A stretch of 64,000 bases of DNA from Streptomyces hydrogenans (GCF_014656075.1 NZ_BNBS01000017.1:1-64000); one strand, 5' to 3'. Positions 19,130 through 28,280 are shown, counted from the stretch's first letter. Notes: generated from the letters alone by a model not told the origin. Made by a program: numbers and translations.

Positions 19130-20059
19130 CTACGGGACCGTGACGACGACCTTGCCCTGGAGGCCGCCCTCCGCGTTGGCGCGCTGCGCGTCCGCGGCAC
19201 GCTCCAGCGGGAAGGTCTTCGCCACCCGGACGTCCAGGATCCCCTCGTCCGCGAGGTCCGCGAGGGCGGCCAGGTCGGCGGCGTCCGGACGGACCCAGAA
19301 GTAGCGGCCGCCGAGGGCCAGGACCTCGCCGTCGGCGACGGAGGCGAGCCGGCCGCCCGGTGCCAGCAGTTTGGCCGCGTGCGGGAGGAAGGGGCCGCCG
19401 AGGGTGTCCAGGACCGCGTCCACGCCCTGCGGGGCGAGCTCCCGGACCTCGCGGGTGAAGGTCTGCTCGTCGAAGAGGACCGGTTCGGCGCCGAGCGCCG
19501 TGACCCGCTCCCGGCCGGACTCGCGGACGGCGCCCAGGACCCGGCAGCCGAGGTGCCGGGCGATCTGGACGGCCATCGAGCCGACCCCGCCGGCCGCGGC
19601 GAGCACCAGGACCGTCTCCCCCTCCCGCACCGAGAGCGCGGTGCGCAGGGCCTGGTAGGCGGTGAGCCCGGCCAGGGGCAGCGCGGCGGCCTCCTCGAAG
19701 GAGAGGTTCCGGGGCTTGCGGGCGAGGGTGCGGACGGGGGCGGCGACGTACTCGGCGAAGGTGCCGTGGGCGAGGAAGTCCTCCCGGACGTACCCCATGA
19801 CCTCGTCGCCCTCCGCCCACTCGGTGACGGAGACGCCGGGCCGGACGACGACGCCGGAGACGTCCCAGCCGGGGACGACGGGGAAGACGGCGTCGATCAT
19901 CCCGTCCAGGTAGCCGGCCTGGGCCTTCCAGTCGACCGGGTTGACCGCCGCGGCCCGCACCCTGACCAGGACCTCGTCGGGCCCCACCTTCGGGTCGGGC
20001 AGCTCGCCGTACTCCAGGACCTCGGGGCCGCCGTAGCGGCGGTAGCTGATCGCCTTCAT
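19130..20059 (-). CDS. NADP-dependent quinone-oxidoreductase-like MDR protein
   Basis: The protein has 309 residues and is a zinc-independent medium-chain dehydrogenase/reductase. The N-terminal MKAISYRRYGGPEVLEYGE and VNPVDWKAQAGYL are typical of the quinone reductase branch. The nucleotide-binding LVLAAAGGVGSMAVQIARHLGCRVLG has the AxxGxVG motif. No catalytic zinc cysteines are present. It probably reduces quinones or enones with NADPH. ATG at 20059 begins the conserved strand. It is a single gene on its strand. Confidence 0.88.
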   Translation of the reverse strand: MKAISYRRYGGPEVLEYGELPDPKVGPDEVLVRVRAAAVNPVDWKAQAGYLDGMIDAVFPVVPGWDVSGVVVRPGVSVTEWAEGDEVMGYVREDFLAHGTFAEYVAAPVRTLARKPRNLSFEEAAALPLAGLTAYQALRTALSVREGETVLVLAAAGGVGSMAVQIARHLGCRVLGAVRESGRERVTALGAEPVLFDEQTFTREVRELAPQGVDAVLDTLGGPFLPHAAKLLAPGGRLASVADGEVLALGGRYFWVRPDAADLAALADLADEGILDVRVAKTFPLERAADAQRANAEGGLQGKVVVTVP

Positions 20060-20304
20060 GGCTCCGACCCTCGGCGGGGGCCGGGCCCCGCGCAAGCCGG
20101 ACGGGGCGGCCGGGGGGCGGACATGGCCGGGTTCCCCGCCCGGCGAGGGCGGGCGGGCTGCCCACGGCGGGAGCGGGCGGGGCTGCCCACGGCGTCCGGT
20201 CCTCGGGAACGGGCCCGCGGGCGGGTCCGCTGGTGGCAGGCTTCCCCCTGATTCGCCGATCTTCGGTCGATTCCTCTGTCGATCCGTCCTCCCGGGGGAG
20301 CCCT

Positions 20305-21216
20305 GTGCCTGCCACCGACCCGTACGTGGTCACGCTCGCGCCGCACGTCCACGCCTACGTCCAGCCCGACGGCGGCTGGTGTCTGAACAACGCCGGTTTC
20401 CTCGGCGACGCGAGCGAGTCGCTGCTCGTCGACACCACCGCCACCGAGCGGCGGGCCCTGCTGCTGCGGGAGGCGGTGCTCGCCGCCGGGCTGCCGCTGC
20501 CGCGCACCGTCGTGAACACCCATCACCACGGCGACCACACCTACGGCAACGGGGTGTTCCGGCCGGAGGCGCGGATCGTCGGGCACGAGAACTGCCGGTC
20601 CGAACAGCTCGACGCCGGACACCAGCTGCACCTGCTGTGGCCGCAGACCGACTTCGGGCGGGTCGAGATCACGCCGCCCGACCTCACCTACCGCGACCGG
20701 ATGACGGTGTACGCGGGCGGGACCGAGGTGCGGCTGCTGCATCCGGGTCCCGCGCACACCACCGGCGACTCGATCGTGCACCTGCCGGAGCACGGCGTGG
20801 TCTTCACCGGGGACCTGGTCTTCCAGGGCGGGACGCCGTTCCTGCCGATGGGCTCGCTGTCCGGCTCGCTGCGCGCGCTCGACCTGCTGCGGTCGCTGGA
20901 CGCGGAGCGGGTGGTGCCGGGGCACGGGCCGGTGACGGACCCGGGCGCCTTCGACGCCACCGAGCGCTATCTGCGGTGGGTGGCGGAGCTGGCCGCCGAG
21001 GGGCACGCGAAGGGCGAGTCGCCGCTGGAGACCGCCCGCCGGGCGGAGCCGGGCGAGTTCGGCACGTGGCGGGAGAGCGAGCGGCTGGTGGCGAACCTGC
21101 ACCGCGCCTACGCCGAGCTGGACGGCCTCCCGGAGGGCCACCCGCTCGACCCGATGGCGGTCTTCGGCGACATGGCGGCGATGAACGGCGGCGTGCCGGT
21201 GGCCTGCCACGCGTGA
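20305..21216 (+). CDS. Metallo-beta-lactamase-fold hydrolase
   Basis: The protein has 303 residues. Zinc motifs: NTHHHGDHTYGN (HxHxDH), GPAHTTGDS (third His) and FTGDLVFQGGTPFLPMGS with a later VPGHGPVTD. The pattern resembles cyclase-like or arylsulfatase/quinone-type MBL proteins; the substrate is unknown. GTG at 20305 is preceded by a very good ribosome site (GGGGGAG). The gene stands alone and is followed by a short tandem-repeat spacer. Confidence 0.85.
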   Translation: MPATDPYVVTLAPHVHAYVQPDGGWCLNNAGFLGDASESLLVDTTATERRALLLREAVLAAGLPLPRTVVNTHHHGDHTYGNGVFRPEARIVGHENCRSEQLDAGHQLHLLWPQTDFGRVEITPPDLTYRDRMTVYAGGTEVRLLHPGPAHTTGDSIVHLPEHGVVFTGDLVFQGGTPFLPMGSLSGSLRALDLLRSLDAERVVPGHGPVTDPGAFDATERYLRWVAELAAEGHAKGESPLETARRAEPGEFGTWRESERLVANLHRAYAELDGLPEGHPLDPMAVFGDMAAMNGGVPVACHA

Positions 21217-21240
21217 CGGAGCCCGCCGGAGCCCTGGCGT

Positions 21241-21338
21241 GAGCGGCGGGACCGTGGTGCGAACGGCGGAACCGTGGTGTGACGTCGGGCCCGTTGTGTG
21301 ACGGCGGGCCCGTGGCACGACCGGCGGAACCGTGGTGT
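21241..21338. repeat. 19-20 bp degenerate tandem repeat (5 units)
   Basis: There are five head-to-tail units of the form GA-CGGCGG-ACCGTGGTGT at 21241, 21261, 21281, 21300 and 21319. They lie in the spacer after the MBL-fold gene. Two units are 19 bases, so the array is not codon-phased. Confidence 0.8.
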
Positions 21339-21415
21339 GCGCACCGCGCGGAGGCCCGAGGGACCTGGGGTGGCCCCCGGGTCCCTCCGGTGTTTCGGGG
21401 AGCCCTCTGGACGAC

Positions 21416-21431
21416 ATACCGACTGGTCGGT
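21416..21431. promoter_or_regulatory. TetR-type operator upstream of phosphotransferase/ACAD operon
   Basis: ATACCGAC-TG-GTCGGT contains a perfect 6-2-6 palindrome (21418-21431). It lies 42 bases before the operon start. A closely related site (25299-25314) precedes the SDR gene, and the TetR gene lies between them. Confidence 0.7.
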
Positions 21432-21473
21432 CATCATGAACGCCGACCGACCGACCCACCGGAGGTACGCCCG

Positions 21474-22499
21474 ATGAGCCACGCCGCCCCGCCGCCCGGC
21501 CTCGACCCCGAGCGCCTGCGCCACCACCTGGACCGCGAGCGGCCGGGGCTGGTCGCCGGACCCCTCGAAGCCCGGCTGATCGAGGGCGGCCGCTCCAACC
21601 TCACATACGTCGTCACCGACGGCACCGGCCGCTGGGTGGTGCGCCGCCCGCCGCTCGGGCACGTGCTGGCCACCGCGCACGACATGAAGCGCGAGCACCG
21701 GGTGATCAGCGCCCTCGGCCCCACCTCCGTACCGGTGCCGGGGACGGTGCTGCTGTGCGAGGACGAGGAGGTGCTCGGCGCGCCCTTCTACGTCATGGAG
21801 TTCGTCGAGGGGACCCCGTACCGCTCCGCCTCCCAGCTCGCCGCGCTCGGCCCGGAGCGCACCCACGCCGCCGTGCTCGGCCTCGTCGACACCCTGGTCG
21901 AGCTGCACGCGGTCGAGCCGGAGGCCGTGGGACTCGGCGACTTCGGCCGGCCGGAGGGCTTCCTCGACCGGCAGCTGCGCCGCTGGGGCAAGCAGCTCGC
22001 CGCCTCCCGGGGCCGCGAGCTGCCCGGCATCGAGGAGCTGCACGCCGCCCTCGGCCGGGCGCTGCCCGACTCCCCCGCGCCGACCGTGGTGCACGGCGAC
22101 TACCGGCTCGACAACGCCCTCGTCGGGGCGGACGACCGGATCAACGCCGTCCTCGACTGGGAGATGTCCACGCTCGGCGACCCGCTGACCGACCTGGGCC
22201 TTCTCGTCATGTACAGCACCCCGCTCGACCTGCCCGGCTCGCCGATCTCGACGACCGCCACCGCCGCGGGCCACCCCTCCGCGGCCGAGCTGGTCGAGCG
22301 CTACGCCGCCCGCTCCGGCCGGGACGTCTCCGCCCTCTCCTGGTACACGGCCTTCGCGTGGTTCAAGCTCGCCGTGATCCTGGAGGGCATCCACTACCGC
22401 TACACCCTCGGGCAGACCGTCGGCGCCGGCTTCGACCGGATCGGCGAGCTCGTCCCCGTCTTCATCGAGCACGGCCTGACCACCCTTCAGGAGGGCTGA
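21474..22499 (+). CDS. Phosphotransferase family protein (ACAD-associated, APH fold)
   Basis: The protein has 341 residues with a kinase-like APH fold. Catalytic loop HGDYRLDNALV (about 205-215) and metal-binding LDWEMSTLGDPLTDLG (about 225-240) are intact, as is a nucleotide-binding N-lobe (EGGRSNLTYVV). Such proteins are commonly encoded next to acyl-CoA dehydrogenases; relatives fused to ACAD10/11 phosphorylate 4-hydroxy fatty acyl-CoA. ATG at 21474 follows GGAGG. The gap to the dehydrogenase is 6 bases, so they form one operon under the 21416 operator. Confidence 0.88.
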   Translation: MSHAAPPPGLDPERLRHHLDRERPGLVAGPLEARLIEGGRSNLTYVVTDGTGRWVVRRPPLGHVLATAHDMKREHRVISALGPTSVPVPGTVLLCEDEEVLGAPFYVMEFVEGTPYRSASQLAALGPERTHAAVLGLVDTLVELHAVEPEAVGLGDFGRPEGFLDRQLRRWGKQLAASRGRELPGIEELHAALGRALPDSPAPTVVHGDYRLDNALVGADDRINAVLDWEMSTLGDPLTDLGLLVMYSTPLDLPGSPISTTATAAGHPSAAELVERYAARSGRDVSALSWYTAFAWFKLAVILEGIHYRYTLGQTVGAGFDRIGELVPVFIEHGLTTLQEG

Positions 22500-22505
22500 A
22501 CCGCC

Positions 22506-23720
22506 ATGGACTTCTCCTACGACACCCGCACCGAGGAGCTGCGCGCCCGGCTGCTCGCCTTCATGGACGAGCACGTGTACCCGGCCGAGGCCGTCGCCGA
22601 GGAGCAGCGCGCCGCGCTCGCCTCGCCGTGGGACGAGCCGCCGGTGGTGGCGGAGCTGAAGGCCGAGGCCAAGCGGCAGGGCCTGTGGAACCTCTTCCTC
22701 CCGGACGAGGAGTACGGGGCCGGGCTGACCAACCTCCAGTACGCCCCGCTCGCCGAGATCACCGGCCGCAGCCCGCAGCTCGCGCCCACCGCCCTCAACT
22801 GCGCGGCCCCCGACACCGGGAACATGGAGCTGCTGGCCCAGTTCGCCGACGAGGACCAGAAGAAGCGGTGGCTGGAGCCGCTGCTCGCGGGCGAGATCCG
22901 CTCCGCCTTCGCGATGACCGAGCCCGAGGTGGCCTCCTCCGACGCGACCAACATCGAGACCCGGATCCGGCGGGACGGGGACGCGTACGTGATCGACGGG
23001 CGCAAGTGGTACATCTCCGGGGCGATGAACCCCGACTGCCAGGTCTTCATCGTGATGGGCAAGACCGATCCGGACGGCGCCGACCCGCGGCGCCAGCAGT
23101 CGATGATCCTCGTGCCCCGCGACACCCCGGGCGTCGAGGTGCGCCGCGCGATGCGGGTGTACGGCTACGAGGACCACTACCACGGAGGCCACGCCGAGGT
23201 GGTCTTCGACGGGGTCCGGGTCCCGGCGGCGAACCTGATCGGCGAGGAGGGCGGCGGCTTCGCCATCGCCCAGGCCCGGCTCGGCCCCGGCCGGATCCAC
23301 CACTGCATGCGGCTGATCGGCATGGCCGAGCGGGCGGTGGAGCTGATGTGCCGGCGGGCCGTGTCCCGTACCGCCTTCGGCAAGTCCCTCGCCCAGCAGG
23401 GCGTGGTGCAGAACTGGATCGCGGACGCGCGGGTGACGATCGAGCAGCTGCGGCTGCTCGTCCTCAAGACGGCCTGGCTGATGGACACCGTCGGCAACAA
23501 GGGCGCCCACACCGAGATCCAGGCCATCAAGATCGCCACCCCGCGCGCGGTGGTGGACATCATCGACAAGGCGGTGCAGGCGCACGGCGCCGGCGGCGTC
23601 TCGCAGGACTTCCCGCTCGCCGAGCTGTGGGCGGCGGCGCGGACCCTGCGGCTCGCGGACGGCCCCGACGAGGTGCACCAGCGGTCACTGGCCCGCCGCG
23701 AGCTGAAGAAGTACCTGTAG
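22506..23720 (+). CDS. Acyl-CoA dehydrogenase (ACAD10/11-like)
   Basis: The flavoenzyme has 404 residues and introduces an alpha-beta double bond in acyl-CoA or, in this subgroup, processes hydroxyacyl substrates. FAD/substrate motifs FAMTEPEVASSDATNIET, WYISGAMNPDCQVFIVMGKT and C-terminal QAHGAGGVSQDFPLAELWAAARTLRLADGPDEVH are typical. It starts 6 bases after the phosphotransferase stop. Together they match the two-domain ACAD10 arrangement as separate genes. A very long hairpin ends the transcript. Confidence 0.92.
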   Translation: MDFSYDTRTEELRARLLAFMDEHVYPAEAVAEEQRAALASPWDEPPVVAELKAEAKRQGLWNLFLPDEEYGAGLTNLQYAPLAEITGRSPQLAPTALNCAAPDTGNMELLAQFADEDQKKRWLEPLLAGEIRSAFAMTEPEVASSDATNIETRIRRDGDAYVIDGRKWYISGAMNPDCQVFIVMGKTDPDGADPRRQQSMILVPRDTPGVEVRRAMRVYGYEDHYHGGHAEVVFDGVRVPAANLIGEEGGGFAIAQARLGPGRIHHCMRLIGMAERAVELMCRRAVSRTAFGKSLAQQGVVQNWIADARVTIEQLRLLVLKTAWLMDTVGNKGAHTEIQAIKIATPRAVVDIIDKAVQAHGAGGVSQDFPLAELWAAARTLRLADGPDEVHQRSLARRELKKYL

Positions 23721-23723
23721 GGC

Positions 23724-23785
23724 CCAGTGATCCGGGTCGGAGATTCGTCGGCAGTAGGCGGCGAATCTCCGACCCGGATCGCTGG
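23724..23785. terminator. Long bidirectional terminator hairpin
   Basis: A stem of about 24 base pairs (23724-23747 with 23762-23785, one G-U) encloses a 14-base loop. It lies between the convergent acyl-CoA dehydrogenase and TetR genes. Confidence 0.88.
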
Positions 23786-23798
23786 TACCGCATCGGTC

Positions 23799-24392
23799 TT
23801 ACGGGCGCAGCGCCCGCAGCAGGAGGTCGGCCAGGTGGTCGGCGACCTGCTGCGGGGTCAGCGGGCCGTCCGGGCGGTACCACGTCGACAGGTGGTGCAC
23901 GGAGCCGAAGTGGTAGTCCACGACGAGGTCGGCGGGTGTGGCGGAGGAGAAGACGCCCGCCCGCTGGCCCTCCTCCACGAGGGCGCGGAAGCGCTCGTGG
24001 TAGCGGCGGCGCTCGGAGCGGACCTGCTTGTTCTTCTCCGGGCTCAGGTGGTGCATGGAGCGGAAGAAGATCGAGGCGTCGTCGAGGTTCTCGATGGTGG
24101 TGACCACGACGTCGGCGGCGGCGGAGCGCAGCCGCTCGTCGACCGGCGCGTCGGAGTCCGCGAAGTCGTCGAGCCGCTCCTGCTGGAGGCGGAGCACGCG
24201 CGCGTACACCTCCTGGAGGAGGTCCTCCTTGGAGCCGAAGTAGTGGTAGAGCGCGCCCTTGGTCACGCCCGCGGCCTCGACGATCTCCTGGACCGAGGTC
24301 CGGTCGTAGCCCTGTTCGGCGAAGAGCCGGGTGGCGGCGGCGAGGAGCCTCTGGGGGACGGGTGTCCCGTCCCCGTCCGTCGTCCTGGCCAT
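23799..24392 (-). CDS. TetR-family regulator of the acyl-CoA module
   Basis: The protein has 197 residues. The helix-turn-helix is at about 10-60 (VPQRLLAAATRLFAEQGYDRTSVQEIVEAAGVTKGALYHYFGSKEDLLQEV). The effector domain contains IFFRSMHHLSPEKNKQ and VVDYHFGSVHHLSTWY. It lies between the dehydrogenase operon and the SDR gene, whose promoters share an operator-like palindrome, so it is their likely repressor with an acyl-CoA-type ligand (inference). ATG at 24392 starts MARTTDG. Confidence 0.87.
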   Translation of the reverse strand: MARTTDGDGTPVPQRLLAAATRLFAEQGYDRTSVQEIVEAAGVTKGALYHYFGSKEDLLQEVYARVLRLQQERLDDFADSDAPVDERLRSAAADVVVTTIENLDDASIFFRSMHHLSPEKNKQVRSERRRYHERFRALVEEGQRAGVFSSATPADLVVDYHFGSVHHLSTWYRPDGPLTPQQVADHLADLLLRALRP

Positions 24393-24476
24393 GCTCCGCC
24401 GCCTTCCGCTCCGCTGCCCCGTCCCTGGCGTTCGGGGCCTGTCGTCGGTAGATCTTCCCATCCGCCGCCGGGTGCG

Positions 24477-25253
24477 CTACCGCGCGCCCGCCTCCCAGTG
24501 CCGCTGGAGCTTGTTCATGCCGCCGATCCAGCGCTCGGGGTCGTCCGCGCGGTTGCGGTAGAAGTCGGCGACCTCGGGGTGCGGGAGGACCAGGAAGCGG
24601 TCCTCGGCGATGGCGTCGAGGAGGGCGTCGGCGACGGCGTCGGGCTCGATCGCGGTGGGGACGAGCACCAGGTCGCCGGCCGAGCCGGTGGCGTCGAGCA
24701 TGTCGGTGCGGACGCCCTGCGGACAGATCGAGTGCACCTTGAGGCCGCGGTGGCGGTAGGTGAGGGAGAGCCACTCGGCGAAGGCGTGGGCGCCGTGCTT
24801 GGAGACGCTGTACGGCGCCGCGCCGATCATGGTGAGCAGGCCGGCGGCGGAGACGGTGGAGACGAAGCGGCCGGTGCCGCGCTCCAGCCAGTCGGGGAGC
24901 AGGGCGCGGGCCGCGCGGACGTGGGCCATGACGTTGACGTCCCAGGCGGCGGCCCAGACGGCCTCGTCGGCGAAGGCGTCGCCGGCGGAGGCGAGTCCGG
25001 CGTTGGCGCACCAGATGTCGACGGTGCCGCCGAGGGCCTCGCGGGCCTCGTCGACGATCGCGGAGGCGTCGCCGGGGACGGCGAGGGCGCCGATCTCGTC
25101 GGCGACGGCCTCGGTGCGGACCGGGTCGAGGTCGTTGACGACGACGCGGGCGCCCTCGGCGGCGAAGCGCCGGGCGAGGGCGGCGCCGATGCCGCCGCCC
25201 GCTCCGGTGACGACGACGGCGGCGCCCCGGACCTCGTGCGTGCCCGCGTTCAT
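24477..25253 (-). CDS. SDR family oxidoreductase
   Basis: The protein has 258 residues. Rossmann motif VVTGAGGGIGAAL, CANAGLA in place of NNAG, catalytic Ser in VSTVSAAG and YSVSKHG as the YxxxK pair. It is a classical short-chain dehydrogenase that probably oxidises a hydroxyacyl substrate together with the neighbouring acyl-CoA dehydrogenase. ATG at 25253 follows GGAGGGG. Its promoter carries the 25299 operator, and it lies upstream of the TetR gene on the same strand (84-base gap). Confidence 0.87.
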   Translation of the reverse strand: MNAGTHEVRGAAVVVTGAGGGIGAALARRFAAEGARVVVNDLDPVRTEAVADEIGALAVPGDASAIVDEAREALGGTVDIWCANAGLASAGDAFADEAVWAAAWDVNVMAHVRAARALLPDWLERGTGRFVSTVSAAGLLTMIGAAPYSVSKHGAHAFAEWLSLTYRHRGLKVHSICPQGVRTDMLDATGSAGDLVLVPTAIEPDAVADALLDAIAEDRFLVLPHPEVADFYRNRADDPERWIGGMNKLQRHWEAGAR

Positions 25254-25298
25254 GGACCCCTCCAGGTGGTTCGGCTCACGTTCCGGCGACTCGGGCAG

Positions 25299-25314
25299 AC
25301 TAACCGGTCGGTAT
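25299..25314. promoter_or_regulatory. Second copy of the TetR-type operator, upstream of SDR
   Basis: Read on the minus strand this is ATACCGACCGGTTAGT. Compared with ATACCGACTGGTCGGT at 21416, 13 of 16 bases are identical. It lies 46 bases before the SDR start. Confidence 0.65.
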
Positions 25315-25402
25315 GGAGAGGGGGAAGGGTGTGGAGGGTTCCGCCGTCCGCTTCCGCACGCCTCGTTCCCCCGGGCCGTCAGGAGCGCTAGCCTGCGTGC
25401 CC

Positions 25403-26677
25403 ATGTCACGCATGAGGCGGATGAAGCTGTCGCGTCGGAACCTGCTGGCGGCCGGAGGGGCGCTGACCGCCGGAGGGGCGCTCGCCGCGACCGGCACCCC
25501 GGCCGCGGCGAGCCCCGGGCGGGCGCACGCGCGCGTGCGGACCGGTTTCGAACGGCTGGCGGCCGACGGGTACGCCCTCCTGGCCGGCGAGCGGGTCGGC
25601 GTGGTCACCAATCCGACCGGGATCACCCCCGACGCCCGCCACCTGGTGGACGTCATGCACGCCGACGAACGGGTCGGCCTGGTGGCGGTCTTCGGTCCCG
25701 AGCACGGCTTCCGGGGCACCGCGCAGGCGGGCGGCTCGGAGGGCCGGTACGACGACCCGGCGACCGGACTGCCGGTGTACGACACGTACCTGAAGAGCGG
25801 CCAGGCGCTGGCGGACGTCTTCACCGCCTCCGGCGTCGACACCGTCGTCTTCGACATCCAGGACGCCGGCGCCCGCTTCTACACCTACATCTGGACGCTC
25901 TACGACTGCATGGTGGCGGCGGAGCTGGCCGGGAAGCGCTTCGTGGTCCTGGACCGGCCGAACCCGGTGAGCGGCCGGGCGGCCCTCGGGCCCGTCCTGG
26001 ACCGGGCCTTCGCCACCTTCGTCGGCCGCGAGCCGATCGCGCAGGCGCACGGCATGACGGTGGCGGAGCTGGCGCTGCTCTTCAACGCCGAGTTCCTGGC
26101 CCGGCCGGTGGAGCTGGAGACGGTGCGGATGACGGGCTGGCGGCGCGCGGACTTCTTCGACTCCACGGGGCTGCCGTGGGTGCCGCCGAGCCCGAACATG
26201 CCGACCCCGGAGACCGCGCTGGTCTACTCCGGCACCTGCCTCTTCGAGGGCACCAACCTCTCCGAGGGCCGGGGCACCACCCGCCCCTTCGAACTCCTCG
26301 GCGCGGAGGGCGTCGACCGCCGGTGGTCGGAGGCGGCGAACGCCCTCGGTCTGCCCGGAGTCCGCTTCCGCGAGGCGTACTTCGCCCCGACCTTCTCCAA
26401 GTTCCAGGGCCGCACGGTCGGCGGCGTCCAGCTCCACGTCCACGACCGCGAGACCTTCGACCCGGTGCGCACCGGGATCGGCCTGCTGGTGACCGCCCGC
26501 AGCTCCTGGTCCGGCTTCGCCTGGCGGCCGGACAACTGGATCGACAAGCTGACCGGTTCCACCCGCGTCCGCACCCTCGTCGACGCGGGGGCGGACACCG
26601 ACGAGGTCGTCGGCGCCTGGGAGACGGACCTGGCGGCGTTCCGCGCGGTGCGGCGCGAACACCTGCTGTACCGCTGA
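25403..26677 (+). CDS. Exo-beta-N-acetylmuramidase NamZ family (DUF1343), Tat-exported
   Basis: The protein has 424 residues. The N-terminus has a twin-arginine signal (KLSRRNLLAAGGALTAGG) and an AxA-type cleavage region near TPAAASP, so it is exported folded. The DUF1343 core shows VGVVTNPTGI, FGPEHGFRG, DIQDAGARFYTYIWTL, LDRPNPVSG and CLFEGTNLSEGRGTTRPFE, the last two being the strongest family markers. Characterised NamZ removes non-reducing N-acetylmuramate from peptidoglycan fragments, so a role in wall recycling is likely. It is divergent from the SDR gene and is followed by a 29-bp repeat array. Confidence 0.88.
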   Translation: MSRMRRMKLSRRNLLAAGGALTAGGALAATGTPAAASPGRAHARVRTGFERLAADGYALLAGERVGVVTNPTGITPDARHLVDVMHADERVGLVAVFGPEHGFRGTAQAGGSEGRYDDPATGLPVYDTYLKSGQALADVFTASGVDTVVFDIQDAGARFYTYIWTLYDCMVAAELAGKRFVVLDRPNPVSGRAALGPVLDRAFATFVGREPIAQAHGMTVAELALLFNAEFLARPVELETVRMTGWRRADFFDSTGLPWVPPSPNMPTPETALVYSGTCLFEGTNLSEGRGTTRPFELLGAEGVDRRWSEAANALGLPGVRFREAYFAPTFSKFQGRTVGGVQLHVHDRETFDPVRTGIGLLVTARSSWSGFAWRPDNWIDKLTGSTRVRTLVDAGADTDEVVGAWETDLAAFRAVRREHLLYR

Positions 26678-26723
26678 CGCCCGGGCCCCGCGCCGGCCCC
26701 GCCCCGGCGGCCGGCGGGGGGCC

Positions 26724-26878
26724 CGGATCGTCCGCCGGGTCGCGAGGACGGCTGAATCGTCCCTCGTGGCCCGGGGACGACCGGATCGTCCGCCAGGGTA
26801 CGGGGAAGGCCGGATCGTCCGCCGGGGTCCGAGGACCGCCGGATCGTCCGCCGAGGTCTGAGGATGGCCGGATTCGGG
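26724..26878. repeat. 29-bp tandem repeat (5 units plus partial)
   Basis: Five units of 29 bases with the core CGGATCGTCCGCCRGGGT start at 26724, 26753, 26782, 26811 and 26840. A truncated copy begins at about 26869. The array fills most of the spacer between namZ-like and the hydrolase gene. The unit is not divisible by three. Confidence 0.85.
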
Positions 26879-26945
26879 CATGCTGCCCGGGGGTTGCGGG
26901 ACACGGACCCCTGGGCGCTTCCTCGACGCGGAGGGCGGGCGGGTC

Positions 26946-28151
26946 GTGAGCGGGATGAGTGTGGATCCGTACCGGGAGATCGTCCTCGACAAGGACGGGG
27001 ACGGTCCGGCGGGACAGGCGGCCGAGCTGGTCGCGCTGGCGCGGCGGGGGGTGACGGATCTGGTGGTCTTCGCGCACGGGTGGAACAACTCGCCGTCCGG
27101 CGCGACCCTGCTGTACTCGGACTTCTTCGCGCCGTTCCCGGGGCTGCTGGCGCCGGGCGTGGAGGCGGGGTACGCGGGGGTGGTCTGGCCCTCGATGATG
27201 TTCGCGGACGAACCGGTGCCGGACTTCCGGGCTCTGGTGACGACGCTGCCGGAGAAGGAGCGGACGATCGTCCGGCTCACCGAGCTGCTGGCCCTCGCGC
27301 CGCCCGAGGAGGCGGCGTTCGCGGAGTTCGGGGCGCTGCTGCGGGAACTGGCGGACGGCGGCGAGGGGTTCGCCGCCGCGGCCGGCGGGCTGCCGGAGTT
27401 CCTGGTGGCGGATCCCCTGGAGACCTGCGCGCTGTTCACGGCCGCCCTCGACGGGACCACCCCGGAGGCGGCGTTCGGCGGCGGGCTCGGGCGGCTGTGG
27501 AAGGGCGGGCGGGAGGCCCTGCGGCAGGCCGCGTACTACGTGATGAAGCGGCGGGCGGGGCACGTCGGCGAGCGGGGGCTGGCGCCGCTGCTCGCGGAGG
27601 TGGCGCGGGCCGCGCCGGGGCTGCGGGTGCACCTGGTGGGGCACAGCATGGGCGCCCGGCTGGTGGCGTACGCGCTGCGCGGGCTGCCGGGGGCGCTGCG
27701 GCCGGTCCGCTCGATGACGCTGCTCCAGGGGGCCTTCTCGCACTACGCGTTCGCGGCCCGGCTGCCGCACGACCCGGACCGCTCGGGGGCGCTGCGGGAC
27801 ATGCAGCTGCGGGTGCGGGGGCCGGTGGTGGCCTGTCACTCGCGGCACGACACCGCGCTCGGGGTCATGTACCCGCTGGCCTCCCGGACGGCCGGCGACT
27901 CGGCGTCCCTGGCGGAGCCGCTGGGGCGGCTGGTGGCGCGCGACCCGCGGTGGGGGGCGATCGGCTGGGACGGCGTGCAGGGCGTGCCGGGGGCGGCGCG
28001 GCGGACGCTGGCGACGGTGCTGCGGGACGGGGTTCCGGCCTCGGGCTGCGTGAGCGTCGACGCGGCCGAGGCGGTGCGCTCGCACAGCGACGTACGGCGG
28101 CCCGAGCTGGCCCGGGTGGTGGTCTCGGCGGCCCGGATCGGGCGGCGCTGA
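26946..28151 (+). CDS. Alpha/beta-fold hydrolase (serine hydrolase), function unknown
   Basis: The protein has 401 residues. The oxyanion strand VVFAHGWNNSPSG (about 41-53) and nucleophile elbow LVGHSMGARL place it in the alpha/beta hydrolases. A His late in the protein (CHSRHDTALG) could complete the triad. The N-terminal DPYREIVLDKDGDG and the long helical insert are not specific to a family I can name. GTG at 26946 lies 10 bases after GGAGGG; an ATG three codons later is a weaker choice. No signal peptide is seen. Confidence 0.75.
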   Translation: MSGMSVDPYREIVLDKDGDGPAGQAAELVALARRGVTDLVVFAHGWNNSPSGATLLYSDFFAPFPGLLAPGVEAGYAGVVWPSMMFADEPVPDFRALVTTLPEKERTIVRLTELLALAPPEEAAFAEFGALLRELADGGEGFAAAAGGLPEFLVADPLETCALFTAALDGTTPEAAFGGGLGRLWKGGREALRQAAYYVMKRRAGHVGERGLAPLLAEVARAAPGLRVHLVGHSMGARLVAYALRGLPGALRPVRSMTLLQGAFSHYAFAARLPHDPDRSGALRDMQLRVRGPVVACHSRHDTALGVMYPLASRTAGDSASLAEPLGRLVARDPRWGAIGWDGVQGVPGAARRTLATVLRDGVPASGCVSVDAAEAVRSHSDVRRPELARVVVSAARIGRR

Positions 28152-28280
28152 CCCGCCTCCGGGGTGGCGAGTTCCCGCCAGGAACGGGGCCGTTCCCGGT
28201 CCGCGAGGAACGCGGCGGCGCCGTCGTTCGTCCCTCTGGTACCGCGGATGCGCGAACGACCAGCACGGAGGTGGCGGGCG

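Noticed and set aside
26724..26878. 29-bp repeats as a CRISPR array
   Set aside because: Unit length is CRISPR-like, but copies are contiguous with no unique spacers and no cas genes.
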